Assembly: GCA_007692585.1 (NCBI GenBank)
Contig: REBU01000041.1
Coordinates: 1-64,000 of the forward strand
Origin: Paracoccaceae bacterium
Lineage (GTDB): Bacteria > Pseudomonadota > Alphaproteobacteria > Rhodobacterales > Rhodobacteraceae
Reading direction: 5' to 3'
DNA: 64,000 nucleotides
Positions 1-8,870 of the stretch are shown here, in pieces. The translations under genes were made by a program, and so were the position numbers. Below the pieces are notes generated by a model that was given only the letters and a program-made list of their open reading frames with translations, was not told the origin of the DNA and ran no database searches. Position 1 is the first letter of the stretch. The number at the start of each line of letters is the position of its first letter.

Positions 1-364
1 CGGTGCCCCGGCAAGTCAGGAGTTATTGACGCGCGCCCCGGTCCCGCTTAGCCCTTGAGCGCCACTCGCAACCGCGTCGTGTCAATCTGGCTCAGCTCCG
101 TTTGCGGGAAAACCCCGCAGTCGCAGATGCCGCAAGCCGCAGCGTTCTCGACAGGGCAAATCAGGATCTGCGCAGCTGCCTTTGGCTGCCAAGGCGCCGG
201 ATGTAGGCCCGCCTCGTGCTCGCATACTGCGCGGCGCTTCGATCCCAAACATGGCTCCCGGCGCGCCCGTGCTACTCTGACACCACGACTGTTCCTTCGG
301 TCTATTCCCGTCTCAGACTGGTCGCGCCACAAACATGAAAGCAGACCCCGGAGGCCCCCTTTTT
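1..364. other. No recognisable gene before the first kinase
   Basis: The stretch is GC-rich, and both track ORFs in it (48..368 minus, 55..528 plus) are arginine/alanine/cysteine-rich translations without a domain I recognise. It lies downstream of the hybrid kinase that ends at 365. A run of T follows a GC-rich segment at about 345-366, but I could not draw a convincing terminator stem. I see no RNA gene here. Confidence 0.5.
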
Positions 365-2626
365 TCATCTCGCAAGCGTTTGATCGGCAGCGTCCAACGC
401 GAGAAGGGCGCGCGCGGCCGTCAGTTCTTCGTGCATGTGATCCAGCATCCTCTCAACCGTCGCCACAGATGCACTGTCCGCGCGCAAGGCTTCCGCCTGC
501 CGACCGGACGCTTCCAGGCCAAGGGTAAGCGCGGCCCCTTTCAGCGTATGCAATTCGATATCGAGCGCAGTGGTGTCAGGAATGGCGATGGCATCCAGAA
601 GTTTGCGCCGGCTCTCGGGCAAGGAGGCCTCAAACCGTTGCAGCAACCCATTCACCTTGACGCGGCCGAGCGTTGCTGCAAGGTCACGGAATTGCTGGCT
701 GATGCTGACCGTGCCGCCATCCGGCACCGGCTGATGACCTGCCATCGCGTCGGGGGCTATGGCCGGGCTTGGCTCATGGGCGATGACGGGCGCCGGATCG
801 CGCGGCCTGATCTCGCGCAACACAGACACGAGACGATCAAGGTCGATGGGCTTTGACAGAAAATCATTCATGCCCGCCTCCGCGCACATCTTCCGATCCT
901 CTGCCGAAGCGTTGGCGGTCACGGCAATGATGGGCAGGCTGTTGCCTTGCGCCCGGATCTGGCGCGCTGCGTCCGTGCCCGACAGGACAGGCATCTGCAT
1001 GTCCATCAGAACGACATCCAGACCGCCTTCGGCAACCCGCGCGACCGCTTCAAGACCGTTGGTGGCAATGCACGCGGTGTGACCCAAGTGTTCCAGCAAA
1101 TCGATCAGGATTTCGCGGTTGATCGGGTTGTCTTCCACCACCAGAACGCGCAGCGGCGCAAGATCCGGGCTGGACGGCCCCGCCGGGCGCGCCTGAGAGC
1201 CGATGGCCGCAGGCTCCGCACTGGCAGGGCCGATGATGCGAACAGGCAGGTCGAACCAGAATGTGCTGCCGACGCCAACAGTGCTTTCGACCCCGATCTC
1301 CCCCCCCAGCGCCTTGACGATCCGGCGTGAAATCGCAAGCCCCAGGCCCGTTCCGCCGAATTGGCGCGCGTAGGAGCCGTCGATCTGGCGAAACTCTTCG
1401 AAGATCACTTTCTGATCTTCCTCAGATATGCCGATGCCGGTATCGGTCACCTCGACCCGCAAAAGATCCGGTCCATGCAAGTGACCAGAAAGCGTCACCT
1501 GCCCGGCGCGTGTGAATTTCAGCGCATTGCCCATCAGATTGACGATGACCTGACGCAGGCGCTTCGGATCTGTTTCGACGTCAAACGGCGGTAGGCCGAC
1601 ATCGAGGACAATGCCTGTCGCCTCAGCGCGGGTCTCAAAAGCCGAGCGGATCAGGTCCGCAATGCCGGGAAGGCTCACAGCCTCGCTGGAAAATTCGAGC
1701 CCAAAGGATTCCAGTTTCGAAAAATCGAGGACATCATTGATCACATCGAGCAGAAGCTGCCCAGAGTTGCGGATGGTCATCAGACGGCGGGCCTGATCGG
1801 GACGCATATCGCTCACGCCAAGCAATTCGGTGGATGCAAGGATGCCGTTCAGGGGCGTGCGGATCTCGTGGCTCATCGTGGCGAGGAAGGTGGATTTCGC
1901 CTGACTGGCCGCCCGCGCCCGCATCGCCTGTCTGTGACTGCGCTCTTGCAGATGCGCCATCCGCCGATGCGCGCGACGCAGATGCGTCACTTGCAACGCA
2001 AGGATCGCACCAATGCCCAGAAAAGCCAGGACAAGCAGTCCACCGCTGGCCCCAAGGCGATCGACAATATATTGCCGCTCGGCACGCTCCTCGACGCGCA
2101 GCAGGTTCATTGCGTGGTTTGTCTTCAGGACCAGGTCCGCGTGGCGCTCGCGGATATGCTCGAAAGTGGGATAAAGGGTGCGAAGCGCGCTGAAGTAATC
2201 CTCTGACCCGGGTGCAAGTGCATCGATCCGATCTGCGAGGCTATGGACCAGCCTCGCGGTGCTGCTGGCGAGCGTCCCAAGCTCGTTGGTTCCGCGCAAA
2301 TCGATCAGAAAGGCCCCGCCTTCAAGCAGCGTCGCCCGGCTGTAGAGAATGTCATAGGCGCGGATCAGGTCATTATGCAGCGCCGTATCTTGCGTGCGGA
2401 TCGCCAGATCCGACAGATGCAGCAATGTATGCGAATGCCGGTCGGCCTGAAACACCGCCCACATGGCATCTTCGCGCACACGCGTGTCCATCGCGCGATC
2501 CGCTTCAAGCAGCTTCGCAAACAGCACCACCCAGGCGGTCATGAAGGCCAACGCGATGCCGCCGAGCAGGACGAGGCCCTGCGTCATCCGTCGTGTGGAA
2601 AACGCAGCACCCCGTCGGCTGATCAC
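365..2626 (-). CDS. Transmembrane hybrid histidine kinase with receiver and HPt domains
   Basis: A 753-residue tripartite phosphorelay kinase. A first membrane helix lies at about 17-40, a periplasmic sensor region at about 41-192 and a second helix at about 193-214. The HisKA motif 'FLATMSHEIRTPLNG' places the phospho-His at about 253. A HATPase domain follows ('DTGIGI', 'GGTGLGLAI'), then a receiver ('LMDMQMP', 'SKPID') and a C-terminal HPt domain ('LHTLKGAALTLG', His about 693). The start codon is GTG and overlaps the TGA of the upstream secreted protein gene (GTGA), so the two should be translationally coupled and probably work together, the secreted protein being a candidate input partner. 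No output regulator is encoded beside it, so the phosphoryl group must go to a response regulator elsewhere. The sensor region matches no family I can name. Confidence 0.93.
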   Translation of the reverse strand: MISRRGAAFSTRRMTQGLVLLGGIALAFMTAWVVLFAKLLEADRAMDTRVREDAMWAVFQADRHSHTLLHLSDLAIRTQDTALHNDLIRAYDILYSRATLLEGGAFLIDLRGTNELGTLASSTARLVHSLADRIDALAPGSEDYFSALRTLYPTFEHIRERHADLVLKTNHAMNLLRVEERAERQYIVDRLGASGGLLVLAFLGIGAILALQVTHLRRAHRRMAHLQERSHRQAMRARAASQAKSTFLATMSHEIRTPLNGILASTELLGVSDMRPDQARRLMTIRNSGQLLLDVINDVLDFSKLESFGLEFSSEAVSLPGIADLIRSAFETRAEATGIVLDVGLPPFDVETDPKRLRQVIVNLMGNALKFTRAGQVTLSGHLHGPDLLRVEVTDTGIGISEEDQKVIFEEFRQIDGSYARQFGGTGLGLAISRRIVKALGGEIGVESTVGVGSTFWFDLPVRIIGPASAEPAAIGSQARPAGPSSPDLAPLRVLVVEDNPINREILIDLLEHLGHTACIATNGLEAVARVAEGGLDVVLMDMQMPVLSGTDAARQIRAQGNSLPIIAVTANASAEDRKMCAEAGMNDFLSKPIDLDRLVSVLREIRPRDPAPVIAHEPSPAIAPDAMAGHQPVPDGGTVSISQQFRDLAATLGRVKVNGLLQRFEASLPESRRKLLDAIAIPDTTALDIELHTLKGAALTLGLEASGRQAEALRADSASVATVERMLDHMHEELTAARALLALDAADQTLAR

Positions 2627-3147
2627 GGATGAACCTCAATCGCCTTCACCTGCCAGACAGACCGCGAGAAATAGAGCTCATTGAACAGATCCGGGTTCTC
2701 GTCGAACGGGTAAATGACAAAGAGCGGGCCCTTGTCGCGCACAGACATGGGCGCATCATTCTGGCGCGATGCCAGAATGACCGGGTTGTCATAGAGATCA
2801 GCGACGGGAATTTCGACCGCGTAATCATTGATCGCGACCACCCGCAGCGTTCCGCCCTCGGCACCGACAAGTTCCAGCAGATCGGCGATCTGCGGCCCGG
2901 TGAATGTCTGGACGCCCTCATGCCACGGGGTCGCCGTGACAGTTTCGCGCTGTGGCAGCGCATCGAGCATATCCATGTCGAAACGGGCAAGCGGGCCATC
3001 ATTGGTGTTCGTGATGGCCCCACCGATTTCAAGAACAGGCGATCCGACAGGCGAGGACAGGGCTTCGGCCGCCGCGAGCGGCGCGGAAAGGGCCGCGGCG
3101 AACAATCCCGCAGTGACACTCAGCGCGACTGATTTCAAAAACTTCAT
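2623..3147 (-). CDS. Secreted SUOX-fold (oxidoreductase molybdopterin-binding domain) protein, cysteine-free
   Basis: A 174-residue protein with a clear Sec signal peptide (basic start, hydrophobic stretch to about residue 27, cleavage near 'LAAAEA'). The rest resembles the small stand-alone members of the sulfite-oxidase-like molybdopterin-binding fold: 'TFTGPQIADLLELVGA' and the ending 'SRSVWQVKAIEV' are typical. There is no cysteine anywhere, so the residue that ligates molybdenum in true enzymes is absent, and a catalytic Mo centre is unlikely. It lies between two hybrid histidine kinases and overlaps the second by 4 bp, which fits a periplasmic sensing accessory rather than a metabolic enzyme (inference). 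A strong Shine-Dalgarno 'AAGGAGA' precedes the ATG. Confidence 0.8.
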   Translation of the reverse strand: MKFLKSVALSVTAGLFAAALSAPLAAAEALSSPVGSPVLEIGGAITNTNDGPLARFDMDMLDALPQRETVTATPWHEGVQTFTGPQIADLLELVGAEGGTLRVVAINDYAVEIPVADLYDNPVILASRQNDAPMSVRDKGPLFVIYPFDENPDLFNELYFSRSVWQVKAIEVHP

Positions 3148-3200
3148 GGTCTGGGTCTCCTTTTTTTGTGTTTTGGGTCAAGTTCAGGGGGAATCCGGTA

Positions 3201-5504
3201 TCAGCTGGCCTGCGGTTCGCGCATCGAGGGCTCTGAGAGGGACGTCGTATCCAGCCATGACAGCATGGCGGCGATGTTGTCGCGCCCGATGGGCTTGGCG
3301 ATGCAGTCGTCGAAGCCCGCATCGAGATAGCCTGCGACCTGCTCGGGCCGGGCATTCGCACTCACAGCGCAGGCAAAGATGCGCGGCAGATCGCCCGCGG
3401 CTTCGCGGTGCCGGATTTCGCGCATGACATCCGTCCCTGCGAGGCGCGGCATGTTGATATCGAGCAAAAGCGCATCGAAGCGATGCGGCTCCCAGATCTC
3501 CAACGCCTCGGCACCGTCCTCGCAAACAGTGACTGCCGCACCGAGCCGCTCCAGGATCATCGACAGGATCTTTCGATTGGCGTGATTGTCATCGGCCACC
3601 AGGATGTGACGGCGCTGCAAGCTGATTTTTTGCGGCCGTTCAGCCGGGAGCACCGCATCGCAAGCCGGCAGTGGCAACGAAAACCGGAAGGTCGCGCCCG
3701 CGCCGATGCGTGAGCTGACGCTGATCTCGCCCTGCATGGCCGTTATCAGGCCGCGCGTGATGCTCAGGCCAAGCCCGCTGCCCTCGCTCCGTCTGGCGAT
3801 GCCGTCATCGAGCTGAACAAACGCCGCAAAAATGCGCTCCGCATCCGCCAGACCAATCCCGGTATCGGCAACTTCGACCTGCAGCGCGTCCGCAGTCGTC
3901 AGGTCCAGACGTATCTCGATGCTGCCCGCTTCGGTGAACTTTATCGCATTGCAGACAAGGTTCTTGAGGATTTGCCGCACGCGCACCGGATCCCCGATGC
4001 GATAGGCGCCGCCTTGCCCAGTCACGGAAAGCGTGAGCGCGAGCGATTTGGCCTCTGCCGCGGTGCTGAACAGCGTGCGCACCTCCTCGCAGAGCGCGAC
4101 CATGGAAAACGGAGATTGCGCAAGCGTCAATTGACCGCTTTCGATCTGCACCTGATCCAGAACATCGCTGAAAACCGAGCTCAAGCGGCCCGCCGCGTCA
4201 CGGATCGTGGCGAGATGCGCCTGCCGCTCCGCAGGGTTTTCAACGCTCTCCAGCAACTCGGCAAGCCCCGAGATTGCGGTTATTGGTGTCTGGAGTTCAT
4301 GGCCCATCATGGCGAGAAAAGACGATTTCGCACGTTCCGCTTGCCGGGCCGCATCGCGCGCGGCGACAATCTCGCTGACATCGCTGCCAAAGCCGCGAAA
4401 GCCCTCGAACGCCCCGGATGTCGTATAAAACGGTATGACGCTGGTCTGGACCCACAACACGCTCTGATCCGGCAGCGTCACCATGACAGGCAGGTTGCTC
4501 AGCGCTTTTCGCGGCAGAAGTCGCTCATGCAGCGACGCCGGGCCCCGGCCCTCGTCAATGACGATCTTGCCGCCTATTTGCTCAAATGTCAGGCCGTAAA
4601 GCTCCTGAGGCGTTGTCGATAAAGCATCGCTGACGGCACGCGAGACATAAACAAGCCGCAGATCACTATCGAGTTCGAAAAACCAGGCAGCGCTCAGTTG
4701 CGCAATATCGGAGAGGCGCGCGTCGATGCGATCGCGCGAATTTCTGGCCTCGACCTCGCGTGAGATGTCAAACTGGGTGGCGACGATATAGCGCGCATCC
4801 GCGCCCGGCCCTGGCACGGGGCGCAAGTCCAGCTGATTCCAGAATTCTTCGCCATGACGCCGACGATTGCGCAGTCGAAACTGACCGGCAAGCCGACCTG
4901 CAACCGTGCGTCGCAGGTCATCGCGGACCTGCGCGCCGGGGGGCTCGGCATTGAGAAAGCGGCAATTCTGGGCGAGCACTTCCTTCCGGCTGTATCCCGA
5001 AAGGCGCTCGAAAGCCGCATTCACATAGATCAGCGGCGTTTCGGGCTGGGTCGCGTCGCCGATCGCAATACTTGCCGTGGACGCCTCGATCACGGCATCA
5101 AGAAGCGCTTCACGCTCTGCCGCGGCGCACTGTGCGCGGCGCATGGCGAGCAGGTTGCCGACACGCAGGCGCAATTCCTCGATATTCACCGGCTTGGTCA
5201 GAAAGTCCGTCGCACCTGCGCGGATCGCGTCAAGCCGCACAGCGATATCATTGTCGCCCGTCAGCATGACCAGGGGCACATGGCGGTAGCGTTCTTTCGC
5301 GCGCAGTTTGCGGATCGCGTCGATCCCGTTGCCATCGGGCAGCCGGTAGTCGAAGATCATCAGATCAAACAGGTGGTCCTCGCATCCGGCAAAGGCACCC
5401 CCGACACTGTCAAACCCGTGTACAACGCAACCGTCAATGACCTCCAGCGTGGACAGAAGCACGCTGAGGATAACTTCATTGTCTTCGACCACGGCGATCA
5501 GCAA
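3201..5504 (-). CDS. LOV-domain blue-light-type hybrid histidine kinase
   Basis: A 767-residue soluble hybrid kinase. Order: N-terminal receiver (Asp about 52, 'DYRLPDGNG'), a LOV-type PAS (about 137-250), a second PAS (about 265-380), HisKA ('GHELQTPIT', His about 402), HATPase ('DTGIGL', 'GSGLGLSI') and a C-terminal receiver (Asp about 682, 'LLLDINMP'). The first PAS carries the LOV signature 'NCRFLN' with the photoactive Cys at about 181, preceded by 'DATQPETPLIYVN' and followed by 'FWN' and 'ATQFDIS', which match FMN-contact positions of LOV domains. The canonical Gln of 'NCRFLQ' is Asn here. The start is TTG with 'AGGA' 8 nt upstream, since an in-frame stop lies just before it. No DNA-binding output domain is present. 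It leads a three-gene operon and may give it light or redox input. Confidence 0.92.
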   Translation of the reverse strand: MLIAVVEDNEVILSVLLSTLEVIDGCVVHGFDSVGGAFAGCEDHLFDLMIFDYRLPDGNGIDAIRKLRAKERYRHVPLVMLTGDNDIAVRLDAIRAGATDFLTKPVNIEELRLRVGNLLAMRRAQCAAAEREALLDAVIEASTASIAIGDATQPETPLIYVNAAFERLSGYSRKEVLAQNCRFLNAEPPGAQVRDDLRRTVAGRLAGQFRLRNRRRHGEEFWNQLDLRPVPGPGADARYIVATQFDISREVEARNSRDRIDARLSDIAQLSAAWFFELDSDLRLVYVSRAVSDALSTTPQELYGLTFEQIGGKIVIDEGRGPASLHERLLPRKALSNLPVMVTLPDQSVLWVQTSVIPFYTTSGAFEGFRGFGSDVSEIVAARDAARQAERAKSSFLAMMGHELQTPITAISGLAELLESVENPAERQAHLATIRDAAGRLSSVFSDVLDQVQIESGQLTLAQSPFSMVALCEEVRTLFSTAAEAKSLALTLSVTGQGGAYRIGDPVRVRQILKNLVCNAIKFTEAGSIEIRLDLTTADALQVEVADTGIGLADAERIFAAFVQLDDGIARRSEGSGLGLSITRGLITAMQGEISVSSRIGAGATFRFSLPLPACDAVLPAERPQKISLQRRHILVADDNHANRKILSMILERLGAAVTVCEDGAEALEIWEPHRFDALLLDINMPRLAGTDVMREIRHREAAGDLPRIFACAVSANARPEQVAGYLDAGFDDCIAKPIGRDNIAAMLSWLDTTSLSEPSMREPQAS

Positions 5505-6574
5505 GTTGGCATCCTACATGCACTGGCGTGACAACAATGCAGTGCGGAGGTTAAGATTTCTTTGCTGCACGCCCGCGATTTCAGTCGTGTCTGCTCCGTT
5601 CCCTGAAGCGCCGCGCGCAGTAAGCCGGAAAACGCCTATCCACCCTCACCAGAGCACCCATTGCGGGCGCTCTGCGTGTTCTGCTGTGCGCGCATGTTGC
5701 GATGGGCTTTGCCAAACGCTGCTCACGCTGCCAGATATGACAAGCCCTTTGCCATCGGCTGCCGGGCTGATGAATCTGTCGCAGATCGCCTTTCCCGCTT
5801 GCCTATGGATGGCGACTGCAGGTTTTTTCGCAACGGCGTCTTGGGGCTGACGCTGCTTTTCATCCTGATCCTCGTGATTAACGGGTTGGCGTGTCAAAAT
5901 CCGGTGACGGGGGCGCGCGGTCCTGCATGCACAAGGGTCTGCCCTTGCTGTGCGTGCGCACCTGACGGCAGGTCATATCGCGTGCCCCCGCCGCGATCTC
6001 TCCGGTAGAGTGTACAGAAGAATGTCTTGCGCTGACATGACGGAATGCAGGAAGCTTTCGCCGCATGTTTGGTTTGCTTGCCAATCTGATCGCGCTCCGA
6101 TGGTCCCACTGCCTCGGGCGACCTGGGCCAAACCTCATCCCGGAATGCTGGTGAAAATGCAGCGTCCTGGACGTCTGGTGTCAAATCTCTAACGCAGCGG
6201 TCGTCGTTTTTGTCCCGATTCTCAACGGACTTTCTCGTTCAAGCCATTGCCCATAAATAAAAAAATGAAACAAAGGCGCAAGGTCAGGCCGGAGGCAGCA
6301 CTCTAACAAACTCCTAACGTCAGATTGGCGATAAATCGGCATCCGGAATATGCCTGGAGGCCCAAGTGTCTGTTCCCGACGACCTCGTTGCATTGCTTAC
6401 AGGCTCGCCCGATCAGCGGACGAAGATGGCTGGACGGGGCCAACGTGTCGCAGCGCATGACCCCGGAGGCAGCATGGCGACTTGGGGGACACCATGACGC
6501 TGCCGGAGCGCATGCGCGTCGTCGCGCAGATGCGCAAGACCCGTTTCTCTCCCCGTTTTCTGAAAGGCGAGACC
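5505..6574. other. Long intergenic stretch without a recognisable gene
   Basis: About 1.07 kb lies between the start of the LOV kinase gene (leftward) and the small membrane protein gene (rightward). The track ORFs here (5646..5897, 5661..6008, 5894..6184, 6325..6588 and others) have shifting composition, many cysteines and no domain I know. The segment is less GC-rich than its surroundings near 6240-6310, with an A-rich patch around 6255-6275 that could hold promoter elements. It may contain a decayed gene or a small RNA, but I can support neither. Confidence 0.5.
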
Positions 6575-6931
6575 ATGTATTCAGATAGCACTTTGCCCGA
6601 AATTGCCGCTGATCCGCATATATTGCGTTGGATCGGCGTGATCGTGATTGCGGCCCTTGGATATACTGTCGCCACTATCGGCATGAAATTTGCGGCTCTC
6701 GGCAGCTATCCGGTCGCAGCCGCGCTTATTGTGGCAGGATTTGTGCTTGCCACGATCACCGAAGTCTTTCTTCTCAGACGGGGTGATCTCTCGGTGGTCT
6801 ATGTCACAATCATTGGCATAGAAACACTGATGATCCTCGCCGCGGCGGCATATCTGGGCGAAATTGTCGACCTGCGCCGCATGCTGGGTGCGGGATGTGT
6901 TGTCGTGGGCATCGCACTCTGCTCCAGCTGA
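6575..6931 (+). CDS. Small four-helix membrane protein, SMR/EamA-like
   Basis: A 118-residue hydrophobic protein with about four membrane segments ('IGVIVIAALGYTVATIGM', 'AAALIVAGFVLATI', 'VVYVTIIGIETLMIL', 'GAGCVVVGIALC'). Size and spacing resemble half-EamA or small-multidrug-resistance-type proteins, but the conserved Glu of the first helix in true SMR pumps is not evident, so transport of a defined substrate is not claimed. The track starts it at 6482; I prefer the ATG at 6575 because it is preceded by 'AAAGGCGAG' and the extra 31 residues are basic and unlike a membrane protein start. It stands alone on the plus strand. Confidence 0.7.
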   Translation: MYSDSTLPEIAADPHILRWIGVIVIAALGYTVATIGMKFAALGSYPVAAALIVAGFVLATITEVFLLRRGDLSVVYVTIIGIETLMILAAAAYLGEIVDLRRMLGAGCVVVGIALCSS

Positions 6932-7157
6932 GACAAGGAGGGCTGGCACGACCTTGCAAATCGATATCTGTCAGCCCAAGGGTGCCCGCCGAAAGCTTTG
7001 ACACGCGATATCGCCACTGGGCGCGCGCGACACGCCCCGGAGGCGTGGAAGCCTCTTCCAAGGGCGGGCCCACAAGCGCGGGGGGGGGGGCGTGACCCGC
7101 GCATATGTGGCAGGGCCGATCAAGGGCGATCATTCAGAACATGCGACCACTGCAAGT

Positions 7158-8600
7158 TTAACGTGCGAGAGCCAGCAGCCCGGTGACATCCAGATGCGTC
7201 TCGACATGGGCAGCGAGCGCGTCGAGCGTCTCCGTCACGCGCGCGCTGTAATTGGTCTGCGCGGCCACGCCGAACCCGGCCAGCCAGGCCGCGCGAAAGG
7301 CGTCATCGCTGAACATGCCATGCAGGTAACTGCCCTGAACCTGCCCTGTGACATCGCAGGCCCCTTCGGGCTGACCCGCCACCTGCGCGAACGGGCGCGC
7401 GCGGTCTGGCCCGTCGGTCTGGCCAAGATGAATCTCGTAGCCGCTGAATATCTGCCCCGAGGCCATATGCCGCGCGCTGACCCGGCTGAGCCGCTTGTCG
7501 GGGCCCATCACGGTCGCGACCTCCAGCAGCCCCAGACCAGGGTCACGCCCGGGCGGTCCTTCCAGACCTTCGGGATCATCGACCCATTGCCCGAGCATCT
7601 GATACCCGCCGCAAATCCCCAGCACATGGCCGCCGCGGCGCACATGCGCGGCGATATCGACGTCCCAGCCCTGCGCGCGCAGAAATGCCAGATCCCCCCG
7701 CGTCGATTTTGTGCCGGGGAGAATGACCAGATCCGCATCCCCGGGCACCGGCTGGCCGGGGGGCAGCATGGTCAGGCGCAGCCCCGGCTCTTGCGCCAGC
7801 GGGTCGAGATCGTCGAAATTCGCGATCCGGCTGAAGTGCAGGCAAACTACATGCAGCCCTTCCGTCCGCCGGGGTGCGTCTATGTCAAGCGCGTCTTCGG
7901 CAGGAAGCCGCCATGCATCCCCAAACCATGGCAGCACACCATATCCACGCCACGCGGTGCGGGTCTCGATCCAGCGATACCCGTCATCGAACAGGCGGGG
8001 ATCCCCGCGAAACTTGTTGATCACGAAGCCTGCGATCAGGGCGGCGTCATCGGGGTCGATCACCGCCTGCGTGCCCACCAACTGCGCGATGACACCGCCG
8101 CGGTCGATATCGCCCACCAGCACGACCGGCACATTGGCGGCACGCGCAAAGCCCATATTGGCAATGTCGCCGGCGCGCAGATTGATCTCTGCGGGACTGC
8201 CTGCGCCTTCGATGATCACCAGATCATGCGCCGCGCATAGTCGCTGAAAGCTGTCGAGAACGGCCTCCATCAGGCGGGGTTTCAGCGCCGGATAGTCGCG
8301 CGCCCGCGTCGAGGTCAACCGTTTGCCCTGCACGATAACCTGCGCGCCCGTCTCCGTTTCGGGCTTCAGCAGAACCGGGTTCATGTCTGTCATCGGCTCT
8401 AGCCCGCAGGCCAGCGCCTGCAGCGCCTGAGCACGCCCGATTTCGCCCCCGTCAGCAGTCACGGCGGCATTGTTTGACATGTTCTGCGGCTTGAACGGGG
8501 CCACGCGCAGTCCACGCGCCCGCGCCGCGCGACACAGACCCGCCACCAGCATGGACTTCCCGACATTGCTGCCAGCGCCCTGAATCATCAAGGCGACCAT
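7158..8600 (-). CDS. cobQ: Cobyric acid synthase CobQ
   Basis: A 480-residue glutamine-dependent amidotransferase that amidates adenosylcobyrinic acid a,c-diamide to cobyric acid in cobalamin synthesis. The N-terminal dethiobiotin-synthetase-like P-loop domain begins '[12 protein letters not shown]', with '[11 protein letters not shown]' and '[12 protein letters not shown]'. The C-terminal class I glutaminase domain has the nucleophile motif '[11 protein letters not shown]' and a terminal 'GSYLHGMF' His region. The track extends it to 8687, but that extension translates a repeat element; the ATG at 8600 follows 'AAGGGGGG' and matches the family start. It lies downstream of cobO in the same direction, with a 270-bp gap holding an inverted repeat pair. 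Confidence 0.95.
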   Translation of the reverse strand: MVALMIQGAGSNVGKSMLVAGLCRAARARGLRVAPFKPQNMSNNAAVTADGGEIGRAQALQALACGLEPMTDMNPVLLKPETETGAQVIVQGKRLTSTRARDYPALKPRLMEAVLDSFQRLCAAHDLVIIEGAGSPAEINLRAGDIANMGFARAANVPVVLVGDIDRGGVIAQLVGTQAVIDPDDAALIAGFVINKFRGDPRLFDDGYRWIETRTAWRGYGVLPWFGDAWRLPAEDALDIDAPRRTEGLHVVCLHFSRIANFDDLDPLAQEPGLRLTMLPPGQPVPGDADLVILPGTKSTRGDLAFLRAQGWDVDIAAHVRRGGHVLGICGGYQMLGQWVDDPEGLEGPPGRDPGLGLLEVATVMGPDKRLSRVSARHMASGQIFSGYEIHLGQTDGPDRARPFAQVAGQPEGACDVTGQVQGSYLHGMFSDDAFRAAWLAGFGVAAQTNYSARVTETLDALAAHVETHLDVTGLLALAR

Positions 8601-8642
8601 GGCATCCCCCCTTGCGGGGTGGCGGAGCGCAGATGTGCGCCT

Positions 8643-8671
8643 CCGGCGGGGATATTTGGGCAAGGATGAAA
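8643..8671 (+). repeat. REP-like element, copy A
   Basis: The sequence reads 'CCGGCGGGGATATTTGGG' then 'CAAGGATGAAA'. A near-identical copy lies in opposite orientation at 8799-8827, both in the cobO-cobQ gap. Elements of the type 'CGGCGGGGATATTTGGnnAAGGATGAA' are, to my recollection, scattered between genes in Rhodobacterales genomes. The CobQ track extension 'ISSLPKYP' is simply its translation. Confidence 0.7.
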
Positions 8672-8683
8672 TGACATGGGGCG

Positions 8684-8724
8684 GCACCGCGCCTCGGGCC
8701 GGTCAACCGGGGGAGGCGCGGTGC
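8684..8724. other. Stem-loop between the two REP-like copies
   Basis: An 11-bp perfect stem ('GCACCGCGCCT' with 'AGGCGCGGTGC') encloses a 19-nt loop that itself holds 'CCGGTcaACCGG'. It lies between the two inverted repeat copies. There is no T-run on the cobO side, so it is not a standard terminator for that gene. It could modulate or process the cobO-cobQ transcript. Confidence 0.6.
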
Positions 8725-8798
8725 TTTCACCCTTGGCGGTCATCGGGATCCCTCCCTGTACCGCGCGATGATCGTCGCAAAAAATGGTAAACAATGTC

Positions 8799-8827
8799 TT
8801 TTCATCCTTGCCCAAATATCCCGGGGG
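8799..8827 (-). repeat. REP-like element, copy B (inverted)
   Basis: The reverse complement reads 'CGGGATATTTGGGCAAGGAT' and continues 'GAAAAGACA'. It shares a 22-base core with copy A at 8643-8671 and faces it. It lies about 45 bp downstream of the cobO stop. Confidence 0.7.
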
Positions 8828-8870
8828 GCGCGACCGCAGGGAGCGGGGGGCAGCGCCCCCCAACCCACGC

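Noticed and set aside
6930-7157. Cobalamin riboswitch downstream of the small membrane protein ('GCCACTGGG' seen)
   Set aside because: It lies 3' of cobQ rather than upstream of cobO, and the core 'GGGAA..GGTG..' and B12-box features are missing.
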